In this document: piece by piece, positions 46,246-58,242 of the stretch | Position numbering within the stretch: the stretch's first letter is position 1 | Layout: every line of letters begins with the position of its first letter | Origin: Zanthoxylum bungeanum | Taxonomy: Eukaryota; Streptophyta; Magnoliopsida; Sapindales; Rutaceae | DNA length: 64,000 bases | Direction of reading: 5' to 3' | Assembly: GCA_019454045.1 (NCBI GenBank) | Contig: SKCR01025343.1 | Coordinates: forward strand, 98,249-162,248 | Notes under the pieces: generated by a model | Told to the model about the DNA's origin: nothing | The model's input: only the letters and a program-made list of their open reading frames with translations | Database searches by the model: none | Translations under genes and position numbers: made by a program

Positions 46246-46905
46246 CGATAAATTCATATATCATGTGGATTTTATTGTCTTGGAAACACAACCTGTAGCA
46301 TACGGTTATAAGCCAATTCATGTAATACTTTGTCGTCCATTTTTAGCAACAACTAATGCTTTGGTTAATTGCAGGAATGAAATAATGAATTTTTCATTTG
46401 GCAATATGACGTTGGAGTTTAATATTTTTAGCATGTGCAAACAACCATAAGATGATGACAGTGAAAATGAGAGCATGGAATTAACCGAACCAATTTTGGA
46501 AGAATATATTCAAGGAGTTTATCCAACCTTATGAAAATTTGTACAGCTAATTTTCTTAAATCAAGTACACAGTTAGATTCGGATATTTCTAATGATTTTC
46601 CTTTACTTGATTATATACAGGTACTAGAAGGCGATGGAGAGAAATAAAATTTTGAGGAACTATGAACTCTGGAAGAAGAAAAACACTAGGAAGCACCCAA
46701 ATTGAAATTAAAGACTTTACCAGATAGATTCAAATATATATTTCTTGGAGATAAGCAAACTTACCCTACTGTAATTTCTTATTCCCTTATAAGCGATGAA
46801 GAAGGTAAATTGTTAAATGTGTTGAAAGAATATAAATAGGGAATTGGATGAACTTAAAAGATATAAAATGCATTAATCTTTGTAAAGCACACGAAGAATA
46901 CATTT
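46246..46905 (+). pseudogene. Athila-B protease and RT start, degenerate
   Basis: The frame near 46246-46450 carries VDKFIYHVDFIVLE, ILCRPFLAT (Gly replaced by Cys in the conserved ILGRPFL) and FGNMTLEFNIF. Broken frames then give APKLELKTLP, FKYIFLGDKQTYP and LKDIK, the linker just before reverse transcriptase in Athila. RT itself is absent; the sequence jumps to the post-pol ORF. The ORF start at 46214 lies in the preceding G fragment. Confidence 0.82.
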
Positions 46906-46910
46906 AAAAG

Positions 46911-47290
46911 ATAATGCCAGGACATGTCGACCATCCAAAAAAGAAACAAGCTAAACAATTAGGTGTTTGTTATAAATGTGCACGTTGGCTGTGCAACACT
47001 CGTTGTCGTTCTTTAGGAATGATGTCTAATAATCGCGAAGAAAAAATTTAAAACATTAGAGATGGCTTGAGTAAGAAATCATTAGATAATATATCATTGA
47101 CTTTTGAGACGTATCCTAGTGGATTTTTTAATAAACTGATTTGTAATTTACATATATAATTTCAAAAGAAAGACAACAATACAGTCTCAGTAATTTGACT
47201 TTAAAAGACCATGTTTTCCAATTTATAAGAAATTGGACTAGAAGCATATCCCCAACCCATAGAGGGCGTTCAAGCTGTTACTGGACGTAA
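46911..47290 (+). pseudogene. Athila-B post-pol ORF, degenerate
   Basis: Collinear with 39990-40350 of Athila-A: KKKQAKQLGVCYKCARWLCNTRC, then RSLGMMSNNRE. The Cys spacing CX2CX4CX3C is unchanged, although stops break the frame further on (for example near 47050 and 47157). Confidence 0.8.
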
Positions 47291-48472
47291 ATTAGAGGAA
47301 GATATGAGCCACAATCACTACTATCAGTACATATCATTTATTGTTTTGATTTCATTTTATTATTTTAATATGTAACCTTTCTTTTTAGTAGCAGTGTTGT
47401 AGATTCAATTATCATTTCCACACTAACAGATGATGTCTTCCAAACTCTGCTTCTTCTTATTCAAATATTAGGGATGTCTCAATTTGGTTGAGGGGAGGTG
47501 ATAATTGACTAGATAGTTTATGATTTTTATATTTTCATTTAAAAAAATATATATATTTTTGTGTTGTTGTTTTAAAAAAAATAATATTGTTTTTGTTTTG
47601 TTGTTATTTTGTGAGTAAAAAGAAAAGTTATTTTTATGTTGATTTTCTTTTGTGTTTTTATTCAAAATAACTACACAAAAACCAACAGTAAATTTTTGAC
47701 TAACCAAATGGAATCGTTGTTCAGAGATGGCAGTGTAAGGAGTTTTCACTCCAGAGACGCATCTCAATGTAATTCGTAACAAGTTATTTTTGGTAATTTC
47801 TTTTTGAATCATTCAAATTTGTGAATTTTCCATAATATTTATTAAATTTTATTTCCGTATGCTCATTTGACAAGTATCATCAATATACACGGTAACATAT
47901 GATCGTGGGTTGTAAGTAAATTTTTTTATAATATTCAGTTCTCTAGTTTGTTAGAGGTAGCACCTAAAGGCAGTGGAATTTGTATTTTTATTAAAGGCAC
48001 CTAAAGGTAGTAAAAACTAACCAAGCTTTTACTTAGTAACCGGACATCTTATCTTAGCAAGCGGTGATTATTCATGTAAAATGGTATAACTTGAGTTAGT
48101 TTTAAAAAATGATAACAATAATAATCAAGCTAGTACTTAGTAACTCGATATCTTACCTCAAAAAGTAGTGATTTTTCACGTAAAACGGTACAACTTGATT
48201 TTTTTTTTAAAAAAGTGTGAATAAATTCGACTCTATAGCCTCTCTAACTCGAACAATTATGTCTGTGAGGGTGTCTTAATACTTAGTGCCCTAAGGCCAA
48301 CTTTTTTGGGAATCAGTGGAACAAAGCTCGTTACATTGGTTAAAGAGAAACTTTAAGGAAATCAGACACTTCTTCTTTTTGACGTCTGAGATCTGAGCAT
48401 TTAAGTATGTAGGGTGTCTTAACACCTAGTGCCCTAAAGCCAACTGGTTTAGGATTCTCAGGCCCAAAGCTC
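47291..48472 (+). mobile_element. Athila-B 3' UTR up to the G2 insertion
   Basis: Matches 41260-42010 of Athila-A: TTAGGGATGTCTCAATTTGG plus a purine run at about 47462-47497, AAGGAGTTTTCACTCC, and the duplicated GTGCCCTAA.GCCAAC unit (about 48230-48330 and 48385-48470). It lacks anything like LOG. It ends with the AGCTC duplicated by G2. Confidence 0.78.
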
Positions 48473-51313
48473 TGTAACACCCCGCCAGAGGCAGGATGCT
48501 ACCGGCAGGAGACAGGATTGACCCATCTCCATAATCCTCTGAATTTATCAAAAATTTGGAATGATGTATCCTAAAAATGGACAACCTGGATCACAGTCCA
48601 GCATCAAAGGGAATCTAAGAAGACTTCAAACAAATAAAAGGACCTCATGTACACACAAATCTCATCAAAATCATATCCTAAGGGCTCCGCCCACATCATC
48701 TATCAACACTCAAGGGCTCTATGCCTACCACATCATAAATAATCAAAACATTTACTAATATATATATATAAACAAACAGCGTGCTCAGCACGACAAATAA
48801 AGCAATAATCAAATATCTTAAACTTCTATACTTCTCCAAGGACACTTGCGAGGGTGACTGCCGCTTGGCTGATCCGCGTCTCGAGCATGACTTCCAAAGC
48901 TGTCGTGGTTGACCAATCTGGAAGCCAACCTGCAAAACTAGCAAACAGGTTTGGTGTGAGTTTTAAAAACTCTGTAAGTAATAATGCTACTATAAACAAA
49001 CAAGTCAAACATATCAAAAGATTAACGGATTTAGTGAATTGTTATAAGTTCATTTACCAACATTTATTATCCTTTATACTATACCTTGATAAATTTTTAA
49101 ATCTACATATTCACATATACGTCAATCTATTAGCCAAATATCCAAATCACACAAAGCATCGACCCGAACATCACAAACAATTCGTTTTACATCAAATCCA
49201 TTTCCATTATATGTGACGTGGAGTCAGGCTTACTATACTTTATTACGATTAAACATCTTTGAAATATTATCAAATCGATGAAACAATCACACTTATTTCA
49301 ATTTGAAACATACTTCTCCTATATGCATGCAAATACAATATCGTAATTCTTATATAGATACGTACATTCCATTAAAACTTGGCAAACACGCTTTATAACC
49401 TCTGATATTCTCATCGGTTTCAAATCATCCATTCATTTCACATAAACATACATGATCTATACATAAAACGAGTTCTACCATACACATACACTCAGAAACA
49501 TTTACGAACATCAAACAACCAACCACGAAGCACACACAACAACCGATACATCAAAGATCACATCATTCAACAACATATACATACGGCTGGCTTAAACAAA
49601 CAATGCTCGTACGAGACTCATTACCTATTTTAGAATAGTTATGGGATGAATTTCATCTGAATGGATTCCTAACCAGCTGGAATACTACACCGTGAATCAT
49701 CTAATCAAACATAAACACAAGGCTCACACCATATAACATAAACTCATCACACAACTTTTCATACACAAGCACATACACGACAAACAATCCAAACATCATT
49801 CAAATACTCATATACATAAATATAATTCAAACATATGAATATACACCTTATTAAGAAATCAAATCTAATATCTCTCATAGTCCTCACATCTCTTCATTTA
49901 TCGATCAATCATATTCTTTACTTATCAGTCAACATTCATTATTCATATACGTATCCAATCAGTCACAAACTTCCATCCCTCAGAAAAGACTTAGCCTATA
50001 CCAACCCAACCTCTATACCACTAGATCATATGGATTAGTCATTAATAAACTTATTCCAATAACACACATCTACACATACAAATATAAATTTAGAAAACAT
50101 TACTTATTCCTTTTGTCGATCTACCATACACAAATTATCCATGGCATATCATCACATACCAATCCAAATACGTGTATCAATACTTATACATATACTTTTT
50201 CATTTACGTATACATATACATGCCATTACACATCCATAAGCTTACGTACATAAACACATGCATATAGACATTGAGCTGGTCAATTACTTCACTTTATAGT
50301 ATAGCAATAACCAAAAATCCATACATGTGGTGGTCGATTATTTAACCACACATAGTCTCACACTTCTTTCTCAATACCATCTCTTATATATTTTCTTCTT
50401 AACCTAAACACTTCAATCATTCCTATATATATATATATATAAACATATATCAACTTGCAAGTATTCATCATATGGGTTACTTACTTGGCTTCGCGAGCAC
50501 TTCAGGTCCCAGTCACATCGAGATTTCGAGGCCATACACAGACTTCAAATAATCCCACGAACATACTGGAAATGATTGAATTCCAATTGAAGTTACTATT
50601 CACTGTGGGCCACTACTCATCCGAATCTTCCTTCCTCATTTTGAGTGCAACCATGCATGGAACAAAAATTCCATCATCGCCAACTTGTAGTACTCTCCGA
50701 GAGCTTTGATTTGGCGGGTGGCTTGGGCCATGAAATGAAGCAACGATCCAGAATCGAACAACCCATTGCCACACATCTCTCTCTCTTTCGTAGCCGTACA
50801 AAAATGCGATTTTGGGGACGAAGGTGCATGTGTGAGATGTGTGAAGCTTATTCCATTTTGGAAATTACAAGAAACTAAGGGTATTTATAGAGAATTTTAG
50901 TAAAATTACCTTCTGACCCCCGTAAAATTACAGTCAGGTCTCTCCAATGGAACTTTCTCGAAAATATACATTTTGGAAGCCCTTCTGATATAAATTTAAA
51001 AAATTGTTTAATGCAAAAGTTGTTCATCTTGGAAAACGAGTATGATGGTTCAAGAATCAGCTCAATCGGAGTTCGTTTGAAAGTTTTATAGCCGAAACAA
51101 GAATCTTTTATACGTAAAACGATGTAAACATGAATCACGTAACCGGTTCTCGAAACCACGTGTTTTCCAACGCGATGAATCTTCACTTTAAAATATTCTG
51201 ATATGTTTTCTAACACATAAAGTCTTATCTTCGAATAACATCCCGTTACAAATTCTACACTTCAATTCGAAAATCTTTCAGAACCGTTCCGAAAAAATAT
51301 TTGGGATATTACA
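48473..51313 (-). repeat. G2 3' LTR
   Basis: It begins TGTAACACCCC on the plus strand and ends GGGATATTACA. It is uninterrupted. A minus-strand TATAAATA is at 50882-50889. It lacks the GC-rich block found in the 5' LTR and G1. ORFs on either strand are not shared between the LTRs. Confidence 0.88.
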
Positions 51314-53070
51314 TTCTCCCCTACTTATAAAAATTTCGTCCTCAAAATTTATCCATCCTTACGTCCAACTATTTGCAATGGAACATACATATGTTACAAT
51401 CTTATCTGTATTCAGGAATCCTCTCACTTTACACATTTTCAAAGGTCACATATTTCATACATCATTACAACTCATGTTATTTCAAAACAAAACATATCAA
51501 ATCAAATATTTTATGCCTGAATAAAATCAAACTTGTCATTTCAATCCATAATCATTCATAGGAACTTGCTCAACCATTTCAAATTCATTCATCAAAGAAA
51601 TAGAAAGTCAAACACGGATTCTATACAGCCAATCACATACATCCTCCGAAATGAGGAATAAAACACATGTTTTTTTACATATAACCAAATAAAGTTTCAA
51701 AACGGAACTCATTCATTTCACATCATATCATTTTATATCATATATGTAAACGACATCAATACCAACTCTACATACGCACATATCCAATCACATATACAAC
51801 ATTGTATGGCTAACAACATAGCATACATAATCATCATAATACTCAAAAGATCCTTGAGTAACCATAAACTTACATACATACTCTTGTAACAAACATAAAC
51901 TTTTATAAAAACATATAAATATATCGTCACAACCAGAAGTGGCGTATAATCATACATGCTTTTATGATATTGATAGTCTGAAATCTGTCAATCTCTATCA
52001 TTATTCAAAATATAAAATGTAAAACGATCTCTTTCAAAAATCATTTCGAAAATACATTTGAAAAACTCTTTTACTGTAAACAAAATCAGTTTGAAAATCT
52101 ATTATCGTAAAACCATATCGAGCATCCAACATAACTCACTGGATGAAACATAAACAAGCGCCCAATGCCCGACGCTTTCACAAATCAGACAATGAATGAA
52201 ACGATCCCATGTCGACAAGGTATCGGGTCAATCCATTTTTGATGGACCAGACCCTAAACAAGCACCCCGACAGAAATATATGATGAGTCGTAAAAACATA
52301 AAAATATGCTACAAGCATCAGAGGGAAACATATCATATCATATAATATCAAAAGCAATATCGAAATGCATCAAAATCAAAATGTAATTCTTTTGAAATCA
52401 TTTTCCCCCCAAAATATAAATGTGTAAATCAAAAATAAATCTTTAATGTAAATTTTTCAAAATACATAACAATCGTCAACTGTGTAGTCGCGTTCATAGA
52501 CTGGACAATGTACGGACCACGAAGACAAGGTAGTGGGTCAACCATTTTATGATGGTCTGGACCCCATAACAAGCGTCCCAGTCAAGCCGGAACAAAACAT
52601 ATACAAGCACCACAGAGGGTCAAAAACATAAAATCATCAAGCACCGTGGCGGAAATAGATTTTCGAGCGTCTTGACGGAAACAGGTTTTACAGTTTAAAA
52701 TTATCAAAATCATTTTCGAGCATCGGGACGGAATCATAATACCAAGCACCCCGACGAAAACATATCGATGAATCTCAAAACATGAAAATGTGAATCAAGC
52801 GTCGAGGCGGAAATATTTTCTTTATCCTTTATAATCAAAATCAATTCATCTGAAAACTTTATTTTTTTTTCTTTCCTTTTCCTTTTCCTTTCAAAATATT
52901 TTTATATCAAAAATCAAATACCAAGTTTCCAAAACATGGTTGAAAATATCAATTCACATTTCAGACTATCAATATCATAGAATTTCTCATACCTCAAAAT
53001 ACCTTAAATTCACATTACTTACTTATTCATATACCTATACAAACCTCATACTTTTGACTTAGTATACCCT

Positions 53071-53134
<64 letters not shown>

Positions 53135-53333
53135 TAGTACACAAACATATATCAATAATCTGAATCATCAATATCAATCAATAGTATAACACTTTATACC
53201 ATATACAACAAATCAAATCAAATAACAAACATATGTCCAATAAGGTCTATCCGTAACAAAAAACTTACTCAGACAATCGGATAACCTGTAGCAGCAGTCA
53301 CAGACACCCTAATCTTTGCTCTGATACCATAAC
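51314..53333 (-). mobile_element. G2 internal region, non-coding, with repeats
   Basis: There are no ORFs with known domains. Between about 52140 and 52815, short units of the form 'agc(a/g)...gacggaaa' recur about eight times. A larger duplication pairs 52200-52290 with 52500-52590 (GACAAGGTA...GGGTCAA...GATGG). A primer-binding site ends the region at 53318-53329. This may be a former leader or packaging region. Confidence 0.7.
53074..53131. repeat. (AT)n microsatellite
   Basis: About 29 uninterrupted AT dinucleotides inside the G2 internal region, a likely length-variable site. Confidence 0.95.
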
Positions 53334-56300
53334 TGTAACACTCTTCCAGAGGCAGGATTCTACCGGCAGGAGACAGGAGTGACCCATCTCCATAAGCCTA
53401 TAAATTTACCAAAAATTTGGAATGATGTATCCTAAAACTGGACAACCTGGATCACAGTCCAGCACCAAAGGGAATCTAAGAAGACTTCAAAAAAACAAAA
53501 GGATATTAGAAAATATTCACGACAAACAATCCAAACATCATTCAAATACTCATATACATACATATATTTCAAACGTATGAATATACACCTTATTAAGAAA
53601 TCAAATCTCATATCTCTCACAGTCCTCACATCTCTTCATTTATCGATCAATCATATTCTTTACTTATCAGTCAATATTCACCATTCATATATGTATCCAA
53701 TCAGTCACGAACTTCCATCCCTCGGAAAAGACTTAGCTTATACCAACCCAACCTCTATACCACTAGATCATATGCATTAGTCATTAATAAACTTATTCCA
53801 ATAACACACATCTACATATACAAATACAAATTTTGAAAACATGACTATTCATTTTGCCGATCTACCATACACAAATTATCCATGGCATATCATCACATAC
53901 CAATCCAAATACGTGTATCAATACTTATAAATATTCTTTTTCATTTACGTATACATATACATGCCATTACACATCCATAAGCTTATGTACATAAACACAT
54001 GCATATAGACATTGAGCTGGTCAATTACTTCACTTTATAGTATAGCAATAACCAAAAATCCATACATGTGGTGGTCGATTATTTAATCATACATAGTCTC
54101 ACACTTCTTTCTCAATACCATCTCTTATCTATTTTCATATTAACCTAAACACTTCAATCATTCATATATATAAACAGAATTCAACTTGCAATTATTCATC
54201 GCATGGGTTACTTACTTGGCTTCACGAGCACTCCAGGTCCTAGTTACATCAAGATTTTGAGGCCATACATAGACTTCAAACGATCCCACGAACATGCTGG
54301 AATCAACAAAATTTCGATCGGAGTTATTGTTCACTATAGGTCACTCTTTATTTGAATCTTTCTTCCTCGTTTTGAATGCAACCATGTACGGAATGGAAAA
54401 TCCATCATCGCTGATGAGTGGTATTTATATCACTATTTCTCACTTATTTAACCTAATATTTGTATAGTTTCTCGGGTTTTGTGAATGTTTTGATGTGTTT
54501 TATTGTTATTTTACAGATAAATAAAGTTTGGAAAACACTGGAAGCAATTTGGGGTCAAAATAGTGAAATGGATGAAAAGGGACATTTTTGTAATTTTTTA
54601 GGCGTCGCGACGCCAAAACCTTTAGCGCCGCGACTCCTAATGTGCTCCGGTCATGCTAACGTGCGCCGAGGGACACATGTCAGAATCTAAGAAATTGGCC
54701 TTGCTAACGTGCACCGGTTCTTGCCAACGTGCACCGACCTTGCTAACGTGTGTCGTGCCATGTGTCATCATTTGATTGAGCCGACAATATGCGTGGTCAA
54801 AATCCACGTTGACCGTAAACGCGTGCCAGCGTCGCGACGCTAGGAGCTTGGCATCGCGACGCCAGATGCCGAATTTGCCTATAAATTGAGGCCTTCACCA
54901 CTCCATTTGGTGTGCTTTCCTTGGGATTTTTTCCCTGATTTCATAGGAAGCATCTAGTTTTGTAATATTAAAATTATGTATTTTTATTTTTAGTTTTTAT
55001 TACAACTTTTTATTTATTTACTTTATGTTTTGTAGTTAAATTTCCGCTGGGGTAAAAGGTGAAACCTTTAATATAATTATCTAGGTAAATCTCACTTAAT
55101 TATAATTTATAAATTATAATTTAACCGGATTAATTAATGTCAGACTTTATTACCACCTATATGGTCGGTCTAAATATAAATTAATTTTCCGCATATATGG
55201 CTGGTCTTTATGTGACAGATAATTACCGCCTATATGGCTGGTGTAATTGGACTAAATGGATTACCGCCTATATGGCTGGTTTTAAATGTTTAACATTATT
55301 AATTCCTGAGAAAGCAGAACATAAAATAATTTATATTTTATAATAAGTGAGATTCCTAGATAAGAAATATTAAATGTGGATCCTCTAACCCCATCATTTT
55401 ATTTTATTATAGGGAAGTGATGAAACACAATATTCACACACTTAATAATTGATTTTCTTTTTATGGGTCATTCTTTAGTTTGTTTATTGAGTCTTAAGCT
55501 TAATGCTTCTTGTTGTCTGATCACCAATAAGATTGATGTGGTAAACTTAAAATGAACTAGACATAGGGATTTTAAGTTTCAGCCTTAGATTCAATAGCTC
55601 ACGATCTTCCTTGAGGATAGATAACCCTTTAATAGATTTCCTTACAGGATTGACATATACCTGTCGGGCGGGGGTAGCCATAATTGGAACTTAATCTTAA
55701 TGAATCCAGGTAATTTGGTTGACATAGACATATGGTTCAATTGGGTTATACTGGGTATTTGTGTCTAACCATCGACAGAGGCTTTTGCATATTTTCGTGT
55801 TCTAGGTTAGCAAACTGATTTATTACACATATGTAAGAGAATCAATTCATCTTTAGAATAATATTGTGTGGAGTCACGACCATAGATCTTTGAGTCTTTT
55901 ATTTTATTTTCCTTATATTTTCTTTTGAGTCTGTTTTTATTTTAATTAGCAAATCCACATTCAACCAACCAAAAGCAATCATTCCCTTCTCCCTATAATT
56001 AGATACTTGTAAATAAATAGTATCAATAATTAATAACAACAGTAGGAATTAAGTCCTCGTGGGATCGATATTTTCTAAAACATAGTGCCGTGAAATGAAG
56101 CGATGAGCAGGAATCAAACAACCCATTATCGCGTATCTCTCTCTCTTTCATCACCGTTTCTAGTGTCCAAGGGCCGCCACCGGCCACCATAAGGTGGAGG
56201 GGTTGCCGGCGCACCCCTATGGCCCGTTGCGCCAACCAGCAATGGCCGGCAGGCCGCTGGCACGACAGGAGCTAAAAAAATGTGATTTTGGGGACTAGGG

Positions 56301-56792
56301 TGCGTGTGTGAGATGTGTGAAGCTTATGCCAATTTGGCAATTACAAGAAATTATGTGTATTTATGGAGAAGTTTCGGAAAATTACCTTCTGACCCTTGTA
56401 AAATTACAGTCAGGTCCCTCCAATGGAACGTTCTAGAAAATTTATATTTTGGAAGCCTTTCCGATGTAAATTTTAAAACCTGTTCAACACGAAAGGTGTT
56501 CGACTCAGAAAGATGAGTCCGATGGTTCAAGAATCAGCTCAATCGGAGTTCATTTGAAAGTTTTATAGTGGAAATAAGAATCTTTTGTATGTAGAATGAT
56601 GTAAAAAGGAATCGCGTAACCGGTTCTCGAAACCACGCATTTTCCAACATGATGAATCTTAACTTTAAAATATTCCGATATATTTTCTAAAACATAAATG
56701 CTTTTTTTTCGAATAACATCCCGTAACAAATTCTACACTTCCATTCGGAAATCTTCCAGAACCGTTCCGAAAAAAATATTCGGGATATTACA
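53334..56792 (-). repeat. G2 5' LTR, deleted and interrupted
   Basis: It starts TGTAACACTCTTCC. Relative to the 3' LTR it lacks about 1.1 kb (the equivalent of 48645-49775, missing at about 53503-53517). It contains a foreign LTR at 54412-56092 and about 120 bp of GC-rich DNA at 56150-56275 that the 3' LTR lacks. It ends GGGATATTACA. Confidence 0.85.
54412..56092 (+). repeat. Athila-type LTR inserted in the G2 LTR, 3' end truncated
   Basis: It starts TGATGAGTGG and follows the Athila-A LTR layout: TATA box (54880-54887), GGGGTAAAAGGTGAAACC, four 'ttaccgcctatatggctggt' units (about 55150-55285), and CCTGTCGGGCGGGGGTAGCC (55659-55678). It stops at GGGATCGATATTTTCT, before the last 60 bases found in Athila-A, and about 50 bases of host LTR are missing, so the right end was damaged. 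Upstream of its TATA box are GC-rich palindromes absent from Athila-A. Confidence 0.8.
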
Positions 56793-56797
56793 AGCTC

Positions 56798-57113
56798 GCT
56801 ACAAGGGTTAAAGGTGTTTTAAAAAATTATTTTTGTATATAAATAAATTATCATTTCTAAAAGGTGTGAATTCTGATATAACTTTATGACAAAAATATTA
56901 TTTTCTTTTCAATATGACCTGTGAATATTGTAAGCACAATGAATTGATTGATATTTTTTCTAATGTGTGAATGGAAGAAGGGTAAAAAGTACAAGATAAT
57001 TTGCTTGTTTGATATTTTAGAAAAAAATAAAACAATTACAAACTTGGATAAGAATTTATCTTTTTAAATTTCATTTGAATTACTAGGGACTAGTAATAAG
57101 TTTATTGGGGGTG
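56798..57113 (+). mobile_element. Athila-B 3' UTR end and polypurine tract
   Basis: It continues from 48472 and ends with TTTATTGGGGGTG (57101-57113), the counterpart of the Athila-A tract. No coding sequence. Confidence 0.8.
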
Positions 57114-58242
57114 TGATGAACACTAAAAAATGTAAATTTTTTAAAATAAAAATTAATCATTTTACACTTGTAGTTTCATTAATCCTATTAATTTAGCATA
57201 TTTGTGAAATAATAATTAAATTTTTATTTTATATATTTTTATTGTGATTTTATTTCTTACGTAGGTGAAATAATATTTTGGATGCATAACTAGAAAAATG
57301 GATGTGACATTTGGATTTTGGAGACCAGAAACTTGAAATGACATTCTAACAGTGTACAATTTCAGAATTTCTAACTTTGCATAATATTCGTATTTTGGCC
57401 ACAACCTTTTACTCTGATATCAGATTGAGACGATTCTAGCTTCAAATGAAAGAAGACTCAAATATCTATAACTATTCTCATTACAGGATGTTCTAGTTAT
57501 GAGGTTTTCAAGGTCGAAATTGGTGGATAAATCAATGTATGTTGCATATAATTTTAATTATTAGAAAGAAATAAAAAAATAAATAAAACTTGAAATGTCA
57601 CAATCCACCTAAATAAATATTTACAGAATGATAAAAAACATAAAAAAATATATAAAGTCAACAAATGAAAAAGAAAAAAAATGAATTAGTAAAACTTTAT
57701 TGTTTGTATTTGATTTGGAAAGTTGTAATTTATAATTGAGGGATGGGCACTTCTATTATAAATAGAGGTGCTTACCTCTAATTTTCTTCATGTTTCCTTC
57801 ATTTTCTCTCTTGAATTATTCGGAAGAAGTGTCTTGAGTGTTTTATTTCAGTAATAAAATTTTGTAATTTTTTATTCAAATCATGAGAAGCAAATTACAT
57901 TCTGCTGGGGTAAAGGGTGAAACTCTAAATATAAGAATATAAATTAATCTTACTAATATTATAATATATGAATTGTAATTTGAAAACTAATATTTAATAT
58001 TCTCTTATATTTGTGGGTGTCTTGATTCTCTGTAGACAGTCAAATCTTAGTTGACATAGTTAATACTTTACCCTATATTTAATGAGAGAGTAATTTAAAT
58101 CTGGATTTATTATTGATAAACTTTGTTACCGCCTTTATGGTTGGTTTATTTATTTGGCATTATTGAATACTTAATTGGACTTGTTATAGATAAATATTAT
58201 CACCACCTTTATGATTGGTTTTATATGTTTTGACATAATTAA
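57114..58242 (+). repeat. Athila-B 3' LTR, cut by Copia-5
   Basis: It starts TGATGAACAC directly after the polypurine tract. A TATA box is at 57757-57764, followed by TGCTGGGGTAAAGGGTGAAAC and 'ttaccgcctttatggttggttt' units. It is interrupted at 58242 by Copia-5; the rest would be beyond the window. Confidence 0.82.

Larger units (their letters stand above)
46246..48472 (+). mobile_element. Athila-B internal remnant, first part
   Basis: This is a second Athila-type element lacking its 5' LTR and gag. It contains protease and the start of RT (to about 46905), a degenerate post-pol ORF and a 3' UTR. It is interrupted at 48472 by G2 and resumes at 56798. The order and sequence match Athila-A, but divergence is much greater and there are many stops. 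Confidence 0.85.
48473..56792 (-). mobile_element. G2: non-coding Gypsy element inside Athila-B
   Basis: It has a 3' LTR at 48473-51313 (2841 bp) and a 5' LTR at 53334-56792 with an inserted foreign LTR. It is flanked by AGCTC at 48468-48472 and 56793-56797. The primer-binding site (53318-53329) reads TGGTATCAGAGC on the minus strand. The internal region is only 2.0 kb and has no gag or pol, so this is a large non-autonomous derivative. Sequence just inside the 3' LTR (minus strand GGACGAAATTTTTATAAG then GGGGAGAA) resembles chromovirus 3' ends, so a chromovirus origin is likely. Confidence 0.88.
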
